NCBI RefSeq assembly: GCF_020085105.1
Contig: NC_058064.1
Location: forward strand, 12,603,001-12,667,000
Length of the DNA: 64,000 nucleotides
Direction of reading: 5' to 3'
From: Siniperca chuatsi
Lineage: Eukaryota; Chordata; Actinopteri; Centrarchiformes; Sinipercidae
A program made the translations under genes and the position numbers. Positions 1 to 13,184 of this stretch are shown here, piece by piece (the stretch's first letter is position 1; each line of letters starts with the position of its first letter). Under the pieces are notes generated by a model. It saw only the letters and a list, made by a program, of their open reading frames with translations. It was not told the origin of the DNA and made no database searches.

Positions 1-299
1 TGGTCAACCTGAGAAAACAGGAGGGACTAGACACAAAATGCTAAAATATTAAAAGTTAACCAGTTGTATGTCTTTTATATTACACATGAAATTAATGGGA
101 GGTGCTTTGTAGAATAAGTCAAGAAAGACCTAGTGGTGTTTAAGCCATAACTTGAACAGCATACATGCCTTATCTCACAGCAACAGTAGTCAGACGATCA
201 GACATTGTAAATGAAAAGTGGAATGTTCCTTTAAAGACAAAACAGGCAAGCAAGCTATAAAGCTGGCGCCTCTTCAGGGTCAACAGCACAGACAAACAG

Positions 300-331
<32 letters not shown>

Positions 332-344
332 GTATACACACACA
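300..344. repeat. (CA)n microsatellite with a TATACGTATA interruption
   Basis: About 27 bases of pure CA (300-326) continue as alternating purine-pyrimidine sequence through TATACGTATACACACA to about 344. Confidence 0.97.
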
Positions 345-458
345 AACACATATCATTATCGCACTGTTGCTTGTCAGTGCTAGAAAGCAGATGTTCCAAT
401 GAGAACATACCCTTCATGGTAAATCATCATCAGACACACAATCAATGTATTTCACTCC

Positions 459-459
<1 letters not shown>

Positions 460-534
<75 letters not shown>
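460..534. repeat. (CA)n microsatellite, about 37 units
   Basis: Uninterrupted CA dinucleotides over 75 bases. Confidence 0.99.
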
Positions 535-536
<2 letters not shown>

Positions 537-697
537 GGTTCTGACCTACTCTGACTTAGTCAATTGGCCCCCTTTGTCCTTTCAGTTGTTGGCAGATTCT
601 GTCGACCCAGATACAAAGTTTGGTTAAGCTCTCAGTTGACATCTGTGTAAAAAGAACATGTGTGCTGGATCCAGGCTCACACATGATGACAGATATT

Positions 698-698
<1 letters not shown>

Positions 699-762
<64 letters not shown>
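699..762. repeat. (AC)n microsatellite, 32 units
   Basis: Uninterrupted AC over 64 bases. It is followed by short interrupted CA and then a long G/A-rich stretch (about 840-1015). Confidence 0.99.
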
Positions 763-764
<2 letters not shown>

Positions 765-839
765 ACACACACATACATTTACAAAAAACACTTTCTGCAT
801 TCCTTCAGAGATAAAGAGATAAACTATAACCCAGGATTG

Positions 840-1015
840 AAAAAAGTGACACAGGGAGGATAAGAAAAGGTTAGGAGAGGAAGGAGGAGCGAGGTGTGTG
901 ACAGGAGAGGATGACAGGAGGTGAGAAGGGAAGTAAATATGGGAAAGGAGAAAATGAAAGGGGGAGAGGTGTTTGAGGGGAAGAAGAAAGAGCAAAGGAG
1001 GAGAGGAGAGATGAG
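840..1015 (+). repeat. Purine-rich (G/A) low-complexity tract
   Basis: The plus strand is mostly GGA, GAA and AGG variants. A similar but weaker purine-rich stretch occurs at about 3110-3440. Both generate long reverse-strand frames (Ser/Pro/Leu/His-rich) that are not genes. Confidence 0.8.
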
Positions 1016-1929
1016 AAGTTAATACATTTCGTATTAATTTACTGATTAAAGAGGAGTTAGGAATTATAGCTGAGTACATTTACATCTGCACCATAACGCC
1101 ACAACAATAAATACTCAGGATAAAGTAACAATCTGGCCACTCACTAAACTCCCCATAATAATCCTGCTGACATGACAATCACTTATTTTGATTATCTTGA
1201 CAAAACATTTGTTTGACGATTTGCTTAAAATAAAAGTGGAAAGCAGGTGAATGCCAGCCATACTGCAGATTAACTGTATCTGTGGAACTGCTCAAGAAAA
1301 GCTAAATTACCGTCAGTTACCAATGTGTCCAACCATTTAAATAATAACTAAAGGTATCCACAGCTATGTCAAACTTGGCAAAATTGGAAAATAGACACAC
1401 AGTACCTTATGTGGTTTGACGACAACAGTGCAGACCCTGTCTTGAAGACATTGATTTGCATTTCAATCTGCACCACAATGTGATCAAATATATATCCACG
1501 TGAAAGCAGCAAAATTCAAATTAACTGAAAGGACAGCATTTTAGAGAAGTCTGAGTGTGCGCCTCTGCCAACAAGCCATTAAAATTCTCTCAGACCACCT
1601 GTTATAGCACAGGCAAGTACAAAGATCAATTTTGACAGTAATCGTTATCGTTAATTTATTTCCTCTGACCCCCAACATTTTCCTAGACTTCTTATGCCAG
1701 CAGCAAACTCAGCCTGCAGCTGTCAGGACAGATGTTTGTGCTCCATGCGGCAGCCTCTCAGGTGAAAAGCGCAGCGCCGTTACACACAAGGATCCACTTG
1801 GTTAAAAACAAAACCAGACAAAACCAGACGCAAACATCTGCACACATGACAATGTTTGTCTGTGCTCTGCATCATCTCATATCACCCCATTACCAAGGCA
1901 ACAGCTGCGCATTTTGACTATGAATGAAT

Positions 1930-2267
1930 CATGACTGTCAGTAGTTATCAACATCCTGATGGATGAGAGTCCCCGTGTGGTGGAGGCCGAGGAAGAGTCG
2001 GAGGAGGAGACGCCTCAGCAGACTGAACTCTGCAGCAGCAGAGGCCTTCAGGGTGGGGCAGGTTTGTGAAATTCCTTACCCCGACATCAAAGATGAAGAA
2101 GAGGGAGGAGGAGGATGGTGAGGAGACCAGCAGCATCTCTGCAGGTTAACAGATCCAGCCTAGGGAGGGGGCTTTCTTCCAGTTTCATTGGAAAGCGATT
2201 TTGGGAGTATTTCCTCGCCCGCTGGAGGAGGCTGTCAGACACAGCTGTTGAGTCTTGGCAGCAGTGA
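1930..2267 (+). other. Unidentified coding-like island
   Basis: Two short open frames look more protein-like than the AT-rich surroundings. The first is 1959-2069 (MDESPRVVEAEEESEEETPQ..., 36 codons, open upstream to 1935). The second, in another frame, is 2115-2267 (50 residues, with the segment SFIGKRFWEYFLARWRRL, ending SWQQ). Codon choice is GC-rich and balanced. Possible splice sites (CAG/GTTTGT at 2060, GCAG/GTTAAC at 2143) exist, but no joined model is convincing. I do not recognise the product. It could be exons of a small gene, a decayed pseudogene, or chance. Confidence 0.25.
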
Positions 2268-5200
2268 CACATCAGCTGCTTCTTTACCTTTACAGTACGC
2301 CATCCAACTGTCAATGTACTGTAACAACAAAAACTGCAACAAATCAATAACTAAATAATAAAAGTGTAGAATGAGTTTATCTTAGAAATCATGAATTGTA
2401 TGAAATGTATAGAGACTATTACAGCTGAGATATGAGATTTAAAGGAAAATACCACTGTGTTGTCAAATGCATCCTACCCAGTTATAAAGCCACCAGTTTA
2501 CATTTAGTCATTTAGCACCAGGGCTGCTTTCTGGATATATTGGTGTCCTTACTTATAATCATGTTCAGGATATGATATGGAAGAAACCTGGTTATTTATA
2601 TTTGACACATGTATACAGCACCATGTATTGGCTTGCTTTCTTTTAGTTTTCTCTTGCCTCTGAAGGTAATGTAAGTAGTGTCTTGTAAGCCCATGTGGGC
2701 TGGGCACCTTTAAGTATATGACACTTTAATAGAAAAATAAATACTAATGAATTCTTTCATTCACTTGGATCAGTCCCAATCTGTGGATCAGCTCAGGGCA
2801 TCCTTACTTTCAATCATTTATCATTCTTTCCTTTACTACTAAGTAACTCAATCTGAGGACGTACCTACGCACATGCACAGTATCCCACAGTGTGAGTTCA
2901 CCCAGTTAAAACAGTTCAGCCCCCATTTCCCACTATATATTCTGCCTGCAGACTCCTATCAGGTGCGTAGTGTAGTGTGAGCAGTGGCTTTATTTAACAA
3001 CATAATGCGTGCCTGGACCTCAGTGGGACAGACTTTCAAAAGTAGATTGGGTGTGTGAAATTAATTGACTGAAACTTTGTCTTACTTTGTAAAACTTTTA
3101 CTGGTCTTACTGGAGAGCATGGTGAGAAGATGGCTGACGGGTTATAAAAAGAGGAGAGGTAAGCAAGGTGGAGGATGAAATGTGACAAGAGTTCTGGAAG
3201 GTGAGAAGGAAAGTGGGAGGTAGAGAGCAGAGGAAAAAGAGGAGGACGAGCAGGAAAAGACAGAAGCTTACAAAAAAAAACGATCAGACTGACAAAAAAG
3301 ATAAAAAAAGGGGAAAGGAATTGCCGTGCAAATGGAAAATTTAGATTAGGGAAAGGAGTATAGGGGGAGAGATGGCAGGGATAAAGGGAAGGGATGTGTG
3401 TTGAATAAGGTGGTTTTGGTAGAGGTTTAGATAAAAAAAAAAGCAAATGAGTGAAGAGGACTGCAGAATAGAGGAGGATCTTATACAGTAATATTTTATG
3501 TCTTCAATGGAATGAGCTGAAGCATCCAGTTTGGCTTCATACAGACATGCTCACAGACAACGTGATCAATCTACTGACTCACTCTGTCACAGTTTGACAA
3601 CACAGTCAGTATTTAGTTGTTGCAAGTAGTTGTGCATTATAAATAAAGTTGTTTCACGCTTGAATTTACTACAGTGATAAATTAAATATGAATATAAAGC
3701 CTGCTTATGCGGCTTCTGCAAAGTTCTTTTTTTTCAGTGCCCCTGAAAACTAAGTACCTATATACTTGCCAAACTGAACATTGATTACATTCAATGGAAA
3801 ATATTCTCAGTGATGCCAGTGGCTTGCAATGAATGATTCCAATAATATCCATGCATGTTAGCTAAAGCTGTGTTAATGTACTATGTAAGGGGAAGTTAGC
3901 CTAACCACAAACACAGCATGAGTTTGTGTGTGTTTATGCACTGTGTGTGACAGCTGCTATAAACAGCTTGTGACATATGATAAATTGCCCACAGAGTGGC
4001 ACGGCATCAGAGCACTGTGACACACCACAGCCCCTATTAGGAGCTAAGGTTTATGCTGCTGTCATCCTATTAAATCACAGATTGCAGCTTTAGAGAGAAT
4101 AGAATCTCTATAAAATATCCAATTAAAGAAACAGGTAGTTAAACGGATGTAAAACTTTGCTTGCATATTATGCCCAGGCCAGTGGTTATCATAAAGCTAC
4201 AAACGAAATGAGCAGACACTGATGGCGTGTCTACACAGAAAGCCTTTCAGGTGTTTTTTCAAAGTGCATTTTTATGCTTCAAATTAATTTTCTTCTGTTT
4301 AAAACACGAGTGACCTACACTTAATACCGTGCATGAATGCATCCCGTGTAGACACAGAAGGAGCAGTAAAGCTGTTGGTGCTACTCACTCTATGCCTCCT
4401 GTGTAGAGTTTTCAGTGAAATAATGCCTACATTTGTTGTCTTGAGAATACACATTCTGTTATTAGATATATAACATGACAACTGACAAACCACAATCCTT
4501 TTTCATGCTGATACTGTGGAGAGATCATTTATTAGTTTGGTTTGATTATCTATTTTGTGAGCATTAGTTGATGCCTGTGACTTAAAGGTGTACTAAAGAG
4601 TAGTTCTACATTTATTGCAAAATCTGATAAACAAACTGAATTCTACCTTTATTCTAGATAAACAACTCTCTTCCTAACATTAACCACAGATGACATAATC
4701 CCCTCCCCAAGTAATGAAACCTTTCAAGACACTGATCCCTCTCTCCCTCCAGGTGATGTTCTGTACCTGACCTTTGGCCTCCTTGTGTAAAACTATCTTC
4801 CCCACCGTGTTGCAAAATTTCTAAAATTCATACCGGTAAGTGCGTTTCAGCACAGAAAGTCTCCCCCCGCCCAATGAATAAATCATGTGGCTCCTCAAAC
4901 AACCTTTATAAGCATCTGACACAGCTGTGTAAACAGGCTATGTTTTGATAATTTAGCATAATTTCAAAGCTAAATATTGTTCCGTGCTCTTAGTGTTGCA
5001 CTTAGCAATGGGTATAGACAAGTCTTGAGAGAGATCTTAAAATGACAGATAGTGTTTAATGCAAAAATCATCGAATAGCCGTAGAAACTAGGACCATACA
5101 TAATTGTGTGTTGTACATGATGGAAATGTAATTTTGAAGTGAAAGTTAAAACAAAGTCATCTCTACTGAACCAATAGAGCTCGAGTTCGTGAAGGCCAAA

Positions 5201-5950
5201 GAAGAAGAAAAAATAGTGTATTGTTTGCTTTCCCTCATTACGCTTCCTGTATACAGCACTGGATTCCTAAGAAGCATCCAAGGTTAGTCATGCTTCATTT
5301 TCAATAAAGAGGCTTCACATATTAGCAAAATATCAGATGTAGTTTTCACTCCAAAAACTACAGCGTTTGTTATGTTTGTGATATTACAGAAGATTATTAC
5401 AATTGCAAATGATTATGACGGCTTTCTTTCCAGAAGCTTAGTGTTTGTGTGTGTGTGGATGTGTGCTACACACACGATACAGGTCACTGATCTCTGGAAA
5501 ATTCTGGTTAATATATGGTGTGGCATGTGAGATAACTTCAACAACTTATAATTTTGGTTTCCCAGGGCAGAGGCATACCATAAAATATATTAGCCAGATA
5601 AACAGAAAGAGAGATCTGGGTTTGGTCTGTTATTAGCAGGCCAGTGCTTGCCTTGTGTTAGTACGTGATCTGTTATTATGGTGACACCTGGTCGTTCTGA
5701 TTTTATGTGTTTATAAGTCATTTCAGTCCTGCAGGAGTCAACACAGATGACTCAGCTTGTTGAGGCAAAAGAGATGTCTCAAAGCTTGAGCAAGGAGCAT
5801 GGCTTGGAGAAGAGATTTGGTTTGGAAAATGGGGCAAGTGAAAGTATAATGGAAAAGTACTGGTGATGGTGACACTAGGTAGCAAAGCTCCTATTACATT
5901 ACTTCTGAATGGCAGCTAGTAGATTAAGGAAGACACATCAAAAGTTAGCA
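2268..5950. other. Gene-free stretch
   Basis: No convincing exon was seen. The region holds the purine-rich tract at 3110-3440 and a 10-base inverted repeat, GTGTCTACAC at 4227-4236 and GTGTAGACAC at 4346-4355, enclosing 109 bases (perhaps a decayed short inverted-repeat element). Confidence 0.5.
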
Positions 5951-6049
5951 AACCTTTTTAGCCAAAAATATAATACATTTAACACATATATGGAGTACTT
6001 TGCAAAATAAAATCCTTTCCACAGCTAAACACAAAGGACAATGACGGCC

Positions 6050-6600
6050 TTTGGTTAGGAGACGGACAGATGGTGGTAAATATATGTATAAAAACTAAGA
6101 GCCTGCATATTCTAAATGCATGTAATACAATCTTACATAACATTTTTAAACTCACAGACAACCAGAAAAGAGCAGCATGAGCTCACCTCATATTGAGCCC
6201 TGAATAAAGACAGGAACTAAGAAAAGAAACAAATAACTGGGAGAACTACGCATGCCTTGCCAAAATAAAAGCACGAGTGGCCCTTTGAAGGGTTCTAAAT
6301 GATAATAAGGAATAAGACTTGATTTCAGCAATGTACCTCAAATATAATGTACCTCATCTGGAGGAAAACTGCACAATGGTTTTCTTTTGAGAAGCAAAAG
6401 AAAGGTCAGAATAAATCACATACAGGCTTAGATTTAATATTAGAAAACATATTTTCTAAATGCACTAGCACGTAAAACATACAATACAGGACTAATAGTC
6501 TGTCTCACCAGCTTTAAGATACCCAAAGAAATGACATAGATTAAAATAAAATCAACAAAACAATCATGGACCCAGCACTGAACCCCGAGGAACACCATGC
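6050..6600 (-). mobile_element. Decayed non-LTR retrotransposon (LINE) fragment
   Basis: The reverse strand around 6590-6550 reads approximately GVPRGSVLGPWLF across frames, the conserved reverse-transcriptase block GxPxGSxLGPxLF. The rest is broken by stops. Downstream (lower coordinates) the sequence is A/T-rich and its 3' end is not clear. The clade cannot be fixed from this little (Rex1-, L2- or Jockey-like). Confidence 0.55.
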
Positions 6601-7117
6601 AACTATTTATCAAACAAAATAGTTCTATATCACAGAGCTGGTCTGTGTATCATTTGTGTCGGCTGTGTCTACACAGGAGGCTTAGCGTGAACGGAACGTT
6701 AGCAGAGCAGTAGCTTCAGTCCTCCATCTGCGTCTAAACAAGATACGTTCAGGCACAGTACTGAGTGTAGGTCACCTGCGTTTTGGCAGGGCTCAGAGCC
6801 CAACGCACAATCACTGTAGTTTCTACATTCCACATCCTCCCGCATTTGTCAATCAATGAAGTCTTGTGGTGTGGAAGGTCAGATTAGCAGCTGTATGCAC
6901 TGGCAGTAGAAATGTTTTAGACAGTGTTGGTCTTCACATTATGATCTCCTTGGTAACAAGAGGAAGTGCAAGAGGCCTCAGTCCTGTCAATAAGCCTTGG
7001 CTGACAACAAGAAGGAAGAATTATACTTTTACACTGGAGTGATTATTTAGTCATGGTTACAAAAGAGCAAAGTGAGAACTCTTATCATCTGCTATCTATA
7101 TCAGCAGTGTAATCTAT

Positions 7118-8280
7118 TTTTTTATGACGAAATGTTTCTTTTATTGACATTTGTTTTATAACATGTAACAATGGAAAAATCGTCATTCTCGAATTGAGTA
7201 ACAACAATGCACACAGTCAGTATCCAAAAGAAAAAAGTGTTAGTGTTAACAAGAAGGAAGGAAAAAACAAAACAGCCATCCCACTTAAGGACCACACCAC
7301 CATCACCACCACCCAGGATCCAGGCCACATCTCCTGACAACATGTTCACGGCTTTTAAGGTGCACTGAGACTGAACTCCAGATCTCTATCGTTGACTCCT
7401 TCGCCCCATGTACACAGGCTGTCAATAGCTCTAAGTACACGATATCTAGGTACATTTGAACCCACACTCGAAAAGAGAGGGGGTGGGGAGGCTTCCAGCG
7501 CGGAGCAATACATTTTTTTTGCTGCTGTACGGCCGGCTAATAGCTCTTGCTTTTTGATCAGTGTCATATACACTCGATGTACAAAATATAGTGTATTTGC
7601 TGGTGATCAGGATTTCTGGAGGCTAGCAGTATGTTGGACCAAACTTTGTTCCAATCAGAAGTCGGGGTCCAGGTCCGGGACATCGGCCCTCCATAAAGCA
7701 TCTACTGCCAGGGGTCTATAGAGTGCTGTGAGATAAACCAGTTGAGTTTGGAAACCAGGCCTCTTCTACCTCTAGTGCAGTACAACATTTTTGGAAGTGG
7801 GTATGGTGCGAAAGGACTTTGCCATGGACCAACTATAAGAAAATAGTGGAACGTGGTAAATTAAATTGTGTAGATCCTGGAAGGAGCGTAGGCCCTCGTT
7901 TCCATAAATATCCCCCAGTGTATTAACCCCTTTCTGTCTCCAATGAGAGAACTGAACAGGATGGCCATCAATCAACAGTCTAATATTATTAAATATTGGG
8001 GAGCATGGGTTCCATGCAAAGGGGCAGGCACTGAGTTTCTCTGCTGCCCTCCATACAGAGAGCAATTGAAAGACAATGGGGCCTAAGTTGTGATGACACT
8101 GAATAATGGGCACATTAGAATACAGAAGATCTTGGAGGGAGTAAGGACATACTAGACTCTCTTCCAGAGCGCCCCAACCGACACCACCAGCTTGTCTCTC
8201 CTGCTGCATTGTAGAGAGCTTGATGCGTGGTTGCTTACCTAACCATAAAACCTTTGCCAAAGCCATCTGTAGCTTACTCT
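7118..8280 (-). mobile_element. L1-clade LINE fragment, 3' end of ORF2
   Basis: A 164-residue reverse-strand frame (8266-7772) contains VLWLGKQPRIKLSTMQ and continues with the Trp/Leu-rich pattern of the ORF2 C-terminal region in L1 elements (compare the KRPRI...TL motif). Further 3' the frame is broken, and the element ends with AATAAAAG close to an A-rich tail near 7118. It is 5' truncated, as LINE insertions usually are, and has no intact ORF. Confidence 0.75.
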
Positions 8281-8479
8281 AGTACTGGGTTGGTGGGGAA
8301 AGAGGTAGCATTGAGCTAAAGAGTGACTATAATATACTATCTGTGGGAGTGTGCGAGGGGTTCTGACTTTTAGGCTGTTTAAAAATCCAATATTATACTT
8401 CCTCACCAGGCACTTCTGTTGGATCCTCTACTGTATTTTGATAGTTTACCCATTCATTTAGTCATTCTTTCATAAATCA

Positions 8480-8770
8480 TCAAAATTCATCTATTTGTCT
8501 GGGCTGTGGTATCAGCAGGCTAAGCAAAGTAGCCCAGGTGACCTGAAGTAGCAGCGGGTATAATCTGAGTTCCTTCTGGATATCTGAGCTCCTCATCTTC
8601 TCGTTAACGGTGAGCCCAGAAAATCTGCAAAGGAAGTGCATTTCGGCTGCTTGTATTTGAATGCAATTTTTTCCATTATTACCCAGAGCCCATAACCATG
8701 GGTGAGCGTTTGAACATAGATTAACATGGTAAATCACAAGCTTTGCCCTTAGGCACAGCGTCCTCTTCAC
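8480..8770 (-). mobile_element. Second LINE fragment, ORF C-terminal region
   Basis: A reverse-strand frame includes AKLVIYHVNL, IQIQAAEMHFLCRFSGL and MRSSDIQKELRLYPLLLQV. This matches a pattern common in fish retrotransposon polyproteins (IQAAEMxFLRRVAG...RSSxIREELxxEPLLLxxE). It is decayed and separate from the L1 fragment next to it. Confidence 0.7.
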
Positions 8771-9439
8771 TATAACAGTCTGTTAAAACTCCAATCTGCC
8801 TGCCACACAATGTGGGGAATTCCATTTAAACAATGAAGTGACTTCATTATTTTTGTTAGTGACAAGATACTACTTAGTGTATCGCAGACTGGTCAATATT
8901 GTTGTAAACTGGATTGAATGATTGAGGTTTATAAAAGTCAGAAAATACTTGGAGGTTTACAATATCCCTTTCACATCCCGCTACCATTCTCTAGACGCCC
9001 AGGTCAACCAATAGGAGTCACTATTACAGTAAGAAAAACATGACCTCTCACTGGCTAGTGTTTGGTTGTATTTGGGATTAAAAGGCTTCTCATAATCTAT
9101 AAAATTTGATGTTATAAAACAATTCAGCTCCTTTTTTGGTTTCCAAGACCCCAATTTGTTGTTTCCAAGATCCCAATTTGTTGTGTTTATTCTTTCAACA
9201 TTTGTGTATCATTCACTTTCCACACAAAAGATCTGCTGCACCACACAGGTTCAGACAACTGGTTTAGGTTTATGTGTCTCCTAATGGGTCACAAGGGTTC
9301 TTCTACTGGATCTTTACTATAACACAACTGATATTTTGTCATTAGCCAAATTAGATTTACTCGTTGGAGAGGCCAAGTTGACGATTTCCATTTCGTGGCT
9401 GATTCCTGTTAAGAATAGGGCCATTACATCAGAAAAAGG

Positions 9440-9685
9440 GTGGAAACACTGGAACCAGACATTGCTGTTGAGTTTTTCAAATGTATTCTTTTGGCGCTTT
9501 GAGCACTACAAGCTGAGTGCCATATAGTCCCATTATTTTAAAAAAAAGGCAGACATCTCTATGGCAGATATCTCAAAAACTCAGCAGCTCACACCAAAAC
9601 AATCTAGATAGATTAATAGCACTACAGGTAAAAGGAAAAATATGTACTTTTGGGGTGAACCGTCCCCAATCACCACTTAAACGTA
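9440..9685 (-). repeat. Interspersed repeat, unclassified, common in fish
   Basis: The reverse strand holds GTTCACCCCAAAAGTACATA, then TAGATTGTTTTGGTGTGAG, GCACTCAGCTTGTAGTGCTC and AACTCAACAGCAATGTC. I recognise this as a frequent percomorph repeat. The class is not certain. Confidence 0.6.
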
Positions 9686-9689
9686 AGAC

Positions 9690-12600
9690 AATTCAGAGCC
9701 AGAGAACACATCTGTATGAACTGGATACACTGTAGCCTGCAGCTCATGGCTACAGTTTGAGATAGCCAAATCCTGCTTAATTCCCTGGACATTAATACCT
9801 TAGCAACACATAAGTTCAGCCAGTAGGTGACAAATACCATACTATATACAGAAATAAAGCTAGTTTTGGATACATTTAGGAGAAGACTAAATTGACTCAG
9901 TATGGGTTGCAGGATGAAAAAAACCTGAGGTATTGGAAAGTTTTTTCCAGATCTAGTTTAATCCAATCCACCCCTGATATTCTCCATACAGACTCCAATG
10001 CCTAAAGAACACATCATCCTTTGCTGCAGTGGAGCAGAGGGGGTAAAGATTCCTCAGTCAAAGCAATTATGCTTGGAAGAAACTGCCAAGATGTTACTTT
10101 CACTTTTTCCAGGATGCTGTCATGTGGGTTTACTCTATGCAGCAGTGTAATAAAGTAATACAGTATGGTGTGATAGAATATTAGGGCTCACACATTCTTT
10201 GAGGCAGAGCTGCAGAAATGACCAGATTGTTTGAGTTAATGGACAGAGCCAGGTAAACTTTTGACAGCTGTGCAAATCAGTAAACTGCCAAACGTAAGGC
10301 TGGGGTATGCTCAAATGTGCGAACATGATAAATAGTAGAAATGTTACAAACAGCACAAACTTTTGGACAGTCTGGTCTCCTCACAGGGTTTCATGGCGTT
10401 GCACTCAGTTTTACAAAAATTGACAGAAGCAGTTGTGTGAAGAATGGAAAAAAATAACTTGAAAGAGAAGTTCAAATCTTGCATACCTTCTCACCTCTGC
10501 ATACCCGATCAATCACTGTGTGAGGTTGGTGTTATTGTCATATTGTTGGTTTTACGATCTGACAAGCACTTAGTTTCAAGCACACTAACGCCTTTAGGTC
10601 TTCTCTACTTTCTTCACCGCCTGTTTACTTCAGCTCATTTCACACCAGGCTGACACTGCACAATTTGTGTGATCTAGATACTTTGAATGGATGGGACAGT
10701 GAGAGCCAACAGGACTCAATTGTTCTAGACAGCGAATTCAAAAGAACAATCTGAAAACAGTATGAAGCTGCAGAGTAGGGTCTTGATTCAAAGTATGATC
10801 TGGCAACCATTTCACACTACAGGGAGTCACATTCAAAGTTGATATCAAACAGCTTTAAAGGGCAGAAAGGATCACCAGTCTAACATATATAAACTGTAAT
10901 TATTATTTATTTATTCATGAAATGGCTATTCATGATCTCTCATCATGCAGGGCAACTAGACAGAGTAACCTGTAGACAACTTAGGCCTTTCTCCTTTTCA
11001 GTTTTTCAGTGATTAGAAAGTGCACTGAGGTTTTATAATATTAGCTACTTTGTATTGTGTGTCTATCTGCTTTACTGGCTCTAGTTTCCTTTGTTGAGGT
11101 CTAGCTCAGCCAATAAGATCACAGTATTTCTACCTGCAGAGCAGTTGTGCCTCTGCAAAATGTTGGTCTGGGATCTTTTCTTTCATATCTTTTAGGTGAG
11201 GTTAGATGGACTATTCAGTTTTGTTAGAATAATTAAATACAAAGAAATATAATTTGCAAGGGAGATGGGACAGAAGGACAAAGTAGCAACACAGAACAGG
11301 ATGTACAAATGTATTTTTGTTGGATTCAACTTGCAGGCTTCCTCTGCTCTCAAAATAATCTCTATGGAAAATGTGTGTAGCTTTTCTTTTTTCATCTCAC
11401 AATCGTTAATCTTTTATGTTTACTTAGACATGTTTCATTTTAACTTTTTGACAGAACATACAATACATAGAGAATCCAAAAACTAAGATCTTGAGCTAAA
11501 ATGTGGGTTACTTACTGTACATGAGGATTTTGAAAATTTAAGACAATTATGAAATGGATTACGTAAAAGTGGCTGCATTTCAAAATTAGAAGGATGCCCA
11601 CAATATTGTCAGTACATTGATAAAACATGAGGACCACTCAGGCAATTTTTGGGAAAACTACAGACGCAGACTTTACACATAAACAAAACCAGAACATATA
11701 ACGAAGTTTCAATAATATTTCCACATTCATCACACAATGTAAAAAGCATTTGGATCCAACATAATAAAGCAACACTTAACCACACTCCTACTAATTAAAA
11801 CTGTTTAATGTGCTGTAGTTACATTAGACAACAACACTGAAATTTCTTTCAGCATCTTTAAGCAATTACAGAATTGGCCTTAATGGCTCAAAGTCAAAGC
11901 CATTTATTGTCAGAAAATTTGACTCATTAAAAACACCACTTATTCTTTATATGGTATATTAAGTGATGAAATGCAGCAAAATTCACAGTTATAAAACATA
12001 GAAGAAAAGGGACAATAATTGCAGATTGTTTACTTTCAGATAAACACATTTGCAACTGATTATAAGTGCATCTAAATGCATTGGCCAGCTTTCATCTCTG
12101 ATGGGATACAATAAAAAAGGACAGATGATGACAGATGATGACAGATAATTTTAGCAACTTTCTGACACTCATGATGTGCAAACTGATCGCCTAATTCTTG
12201 AAATGGTTCCACACCCTGTCATTTTGCAAACTCTTTATGGAGGCTCTTCTTAAAGTTAACTCAACCAGATTTGGCAGCTCAACACAATGTCCCAGGAGCT
12301 GCCAAACTTTCTATGCAAATGCATTTTACATGAATACATCTCTATTTTCTTCCAGCCACTGAAAACATAGTGCTTCCTTGGACTAATGTTTGCTTTGCAG
12401 TGAAAATTTCCGGTGCTGGATAACTTGTCTTGGTGACCTCACTCTGCACTCCGCTCAGGGAGAACAGCTATGTAGCCTCTGGGCTAATAAGACTTTAATT
12501 TAAGCTTTTGTCTGGTCTGCTGAGGGTTACGCAGACAGGATTTAGACCAGTAGGTTGTTGGGGAACTGTTGTTGGGAGATTGCAGGTAATGGTCAGCAAC

Positions 12601-13180
12601 AGGAAAGCGGAGCAGTGGCCAGAAGATCCCATGGGAGAATTTGTAATCATTAAATCCTCTCTACCCCAAATACTCCCCAAAGTTGTAGCAATTAATGTGA
12701 GCTTTTTCTTGTTCAGCATCATTTTATCACTTTGAGTCCTCAGAGAGAAGAATCTCTCCGCACAGGGAGTATTCTCTCACCGTCTTGTTATTTTATCACA
12801 TTAGGGAGAAGAGCTATGCAGTAATGGTGATAACTCTGAAATGGGATATGGTCATTAGGGACAAGAGAGAGCATGGTGATAAAATGGTTGACTTGATTGT
12901 TTTTAGCCATTAACACAGCCATTACACTCAACTTGTGAAAAATAAATGTTCTGTCTGGTGCTTATTACTGTAAGTTGTGTCAACCTGATACTGGGGAGTT
13001 AGGGGTTTTGTCACTGATTTGTTTGTGTGAACTCCTGCTGTAAAGTGATGGATGGCACTGGGTATACAGTAGCTACATGTATGTGAAAAAAAGTATTCTT
13101 AAATTTCATAATAAGGTACTCTGTTGTATATTAAATACTTCTGTCTTTTATGTTAAATATCCTTTAAAACACTATTTACT
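9690..13180. other. Gene-free stretch
   Basis: No exon-like frame with sensible splice sites was found. A small tandem duplication (GACAGATGATG, about 12121-12147) and a LINE-3'-end-like phrase (CAAAGCCATTTATTGTCA, about 11895) are the only structures noted. Confidence 0.5.
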
Positions 13181-13184
13181 GATT

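Noticed and set aside
218..814. Frames rich in HTHTHT or VCVCVC
   Set aside because: They are translations of the (CA)n arrays and shift frame freely. No flanking coding signal.
624..1079. 151-residue reverse-strand frame
   Set aside because: Half is the (CA)n array and the rest translates a purine-rich tract. Composition bias explains the open frame.
3036..3446. 136-residue reverse-strand frame rich in Pro, Ser, Leu and Phe
   Set aside because: It mirrors a G/A-rich low-complexity tract. No motif, splice site or homology recognised.
4227..4355. 10-base inverted repeat as a defined transposon
   Set aside because: Arms are short, and no target duplication or family match was seen. A similar phrase at about 6663 suggests a dispersed motif, but this is too weak to call.
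7772..8266. 164-residue reverse-strand frame as a host gene
   Set aside because: Its sequence matches the ORF2 C-terminal region of L1-type retrotransposons, and the element is truncated and decayed.
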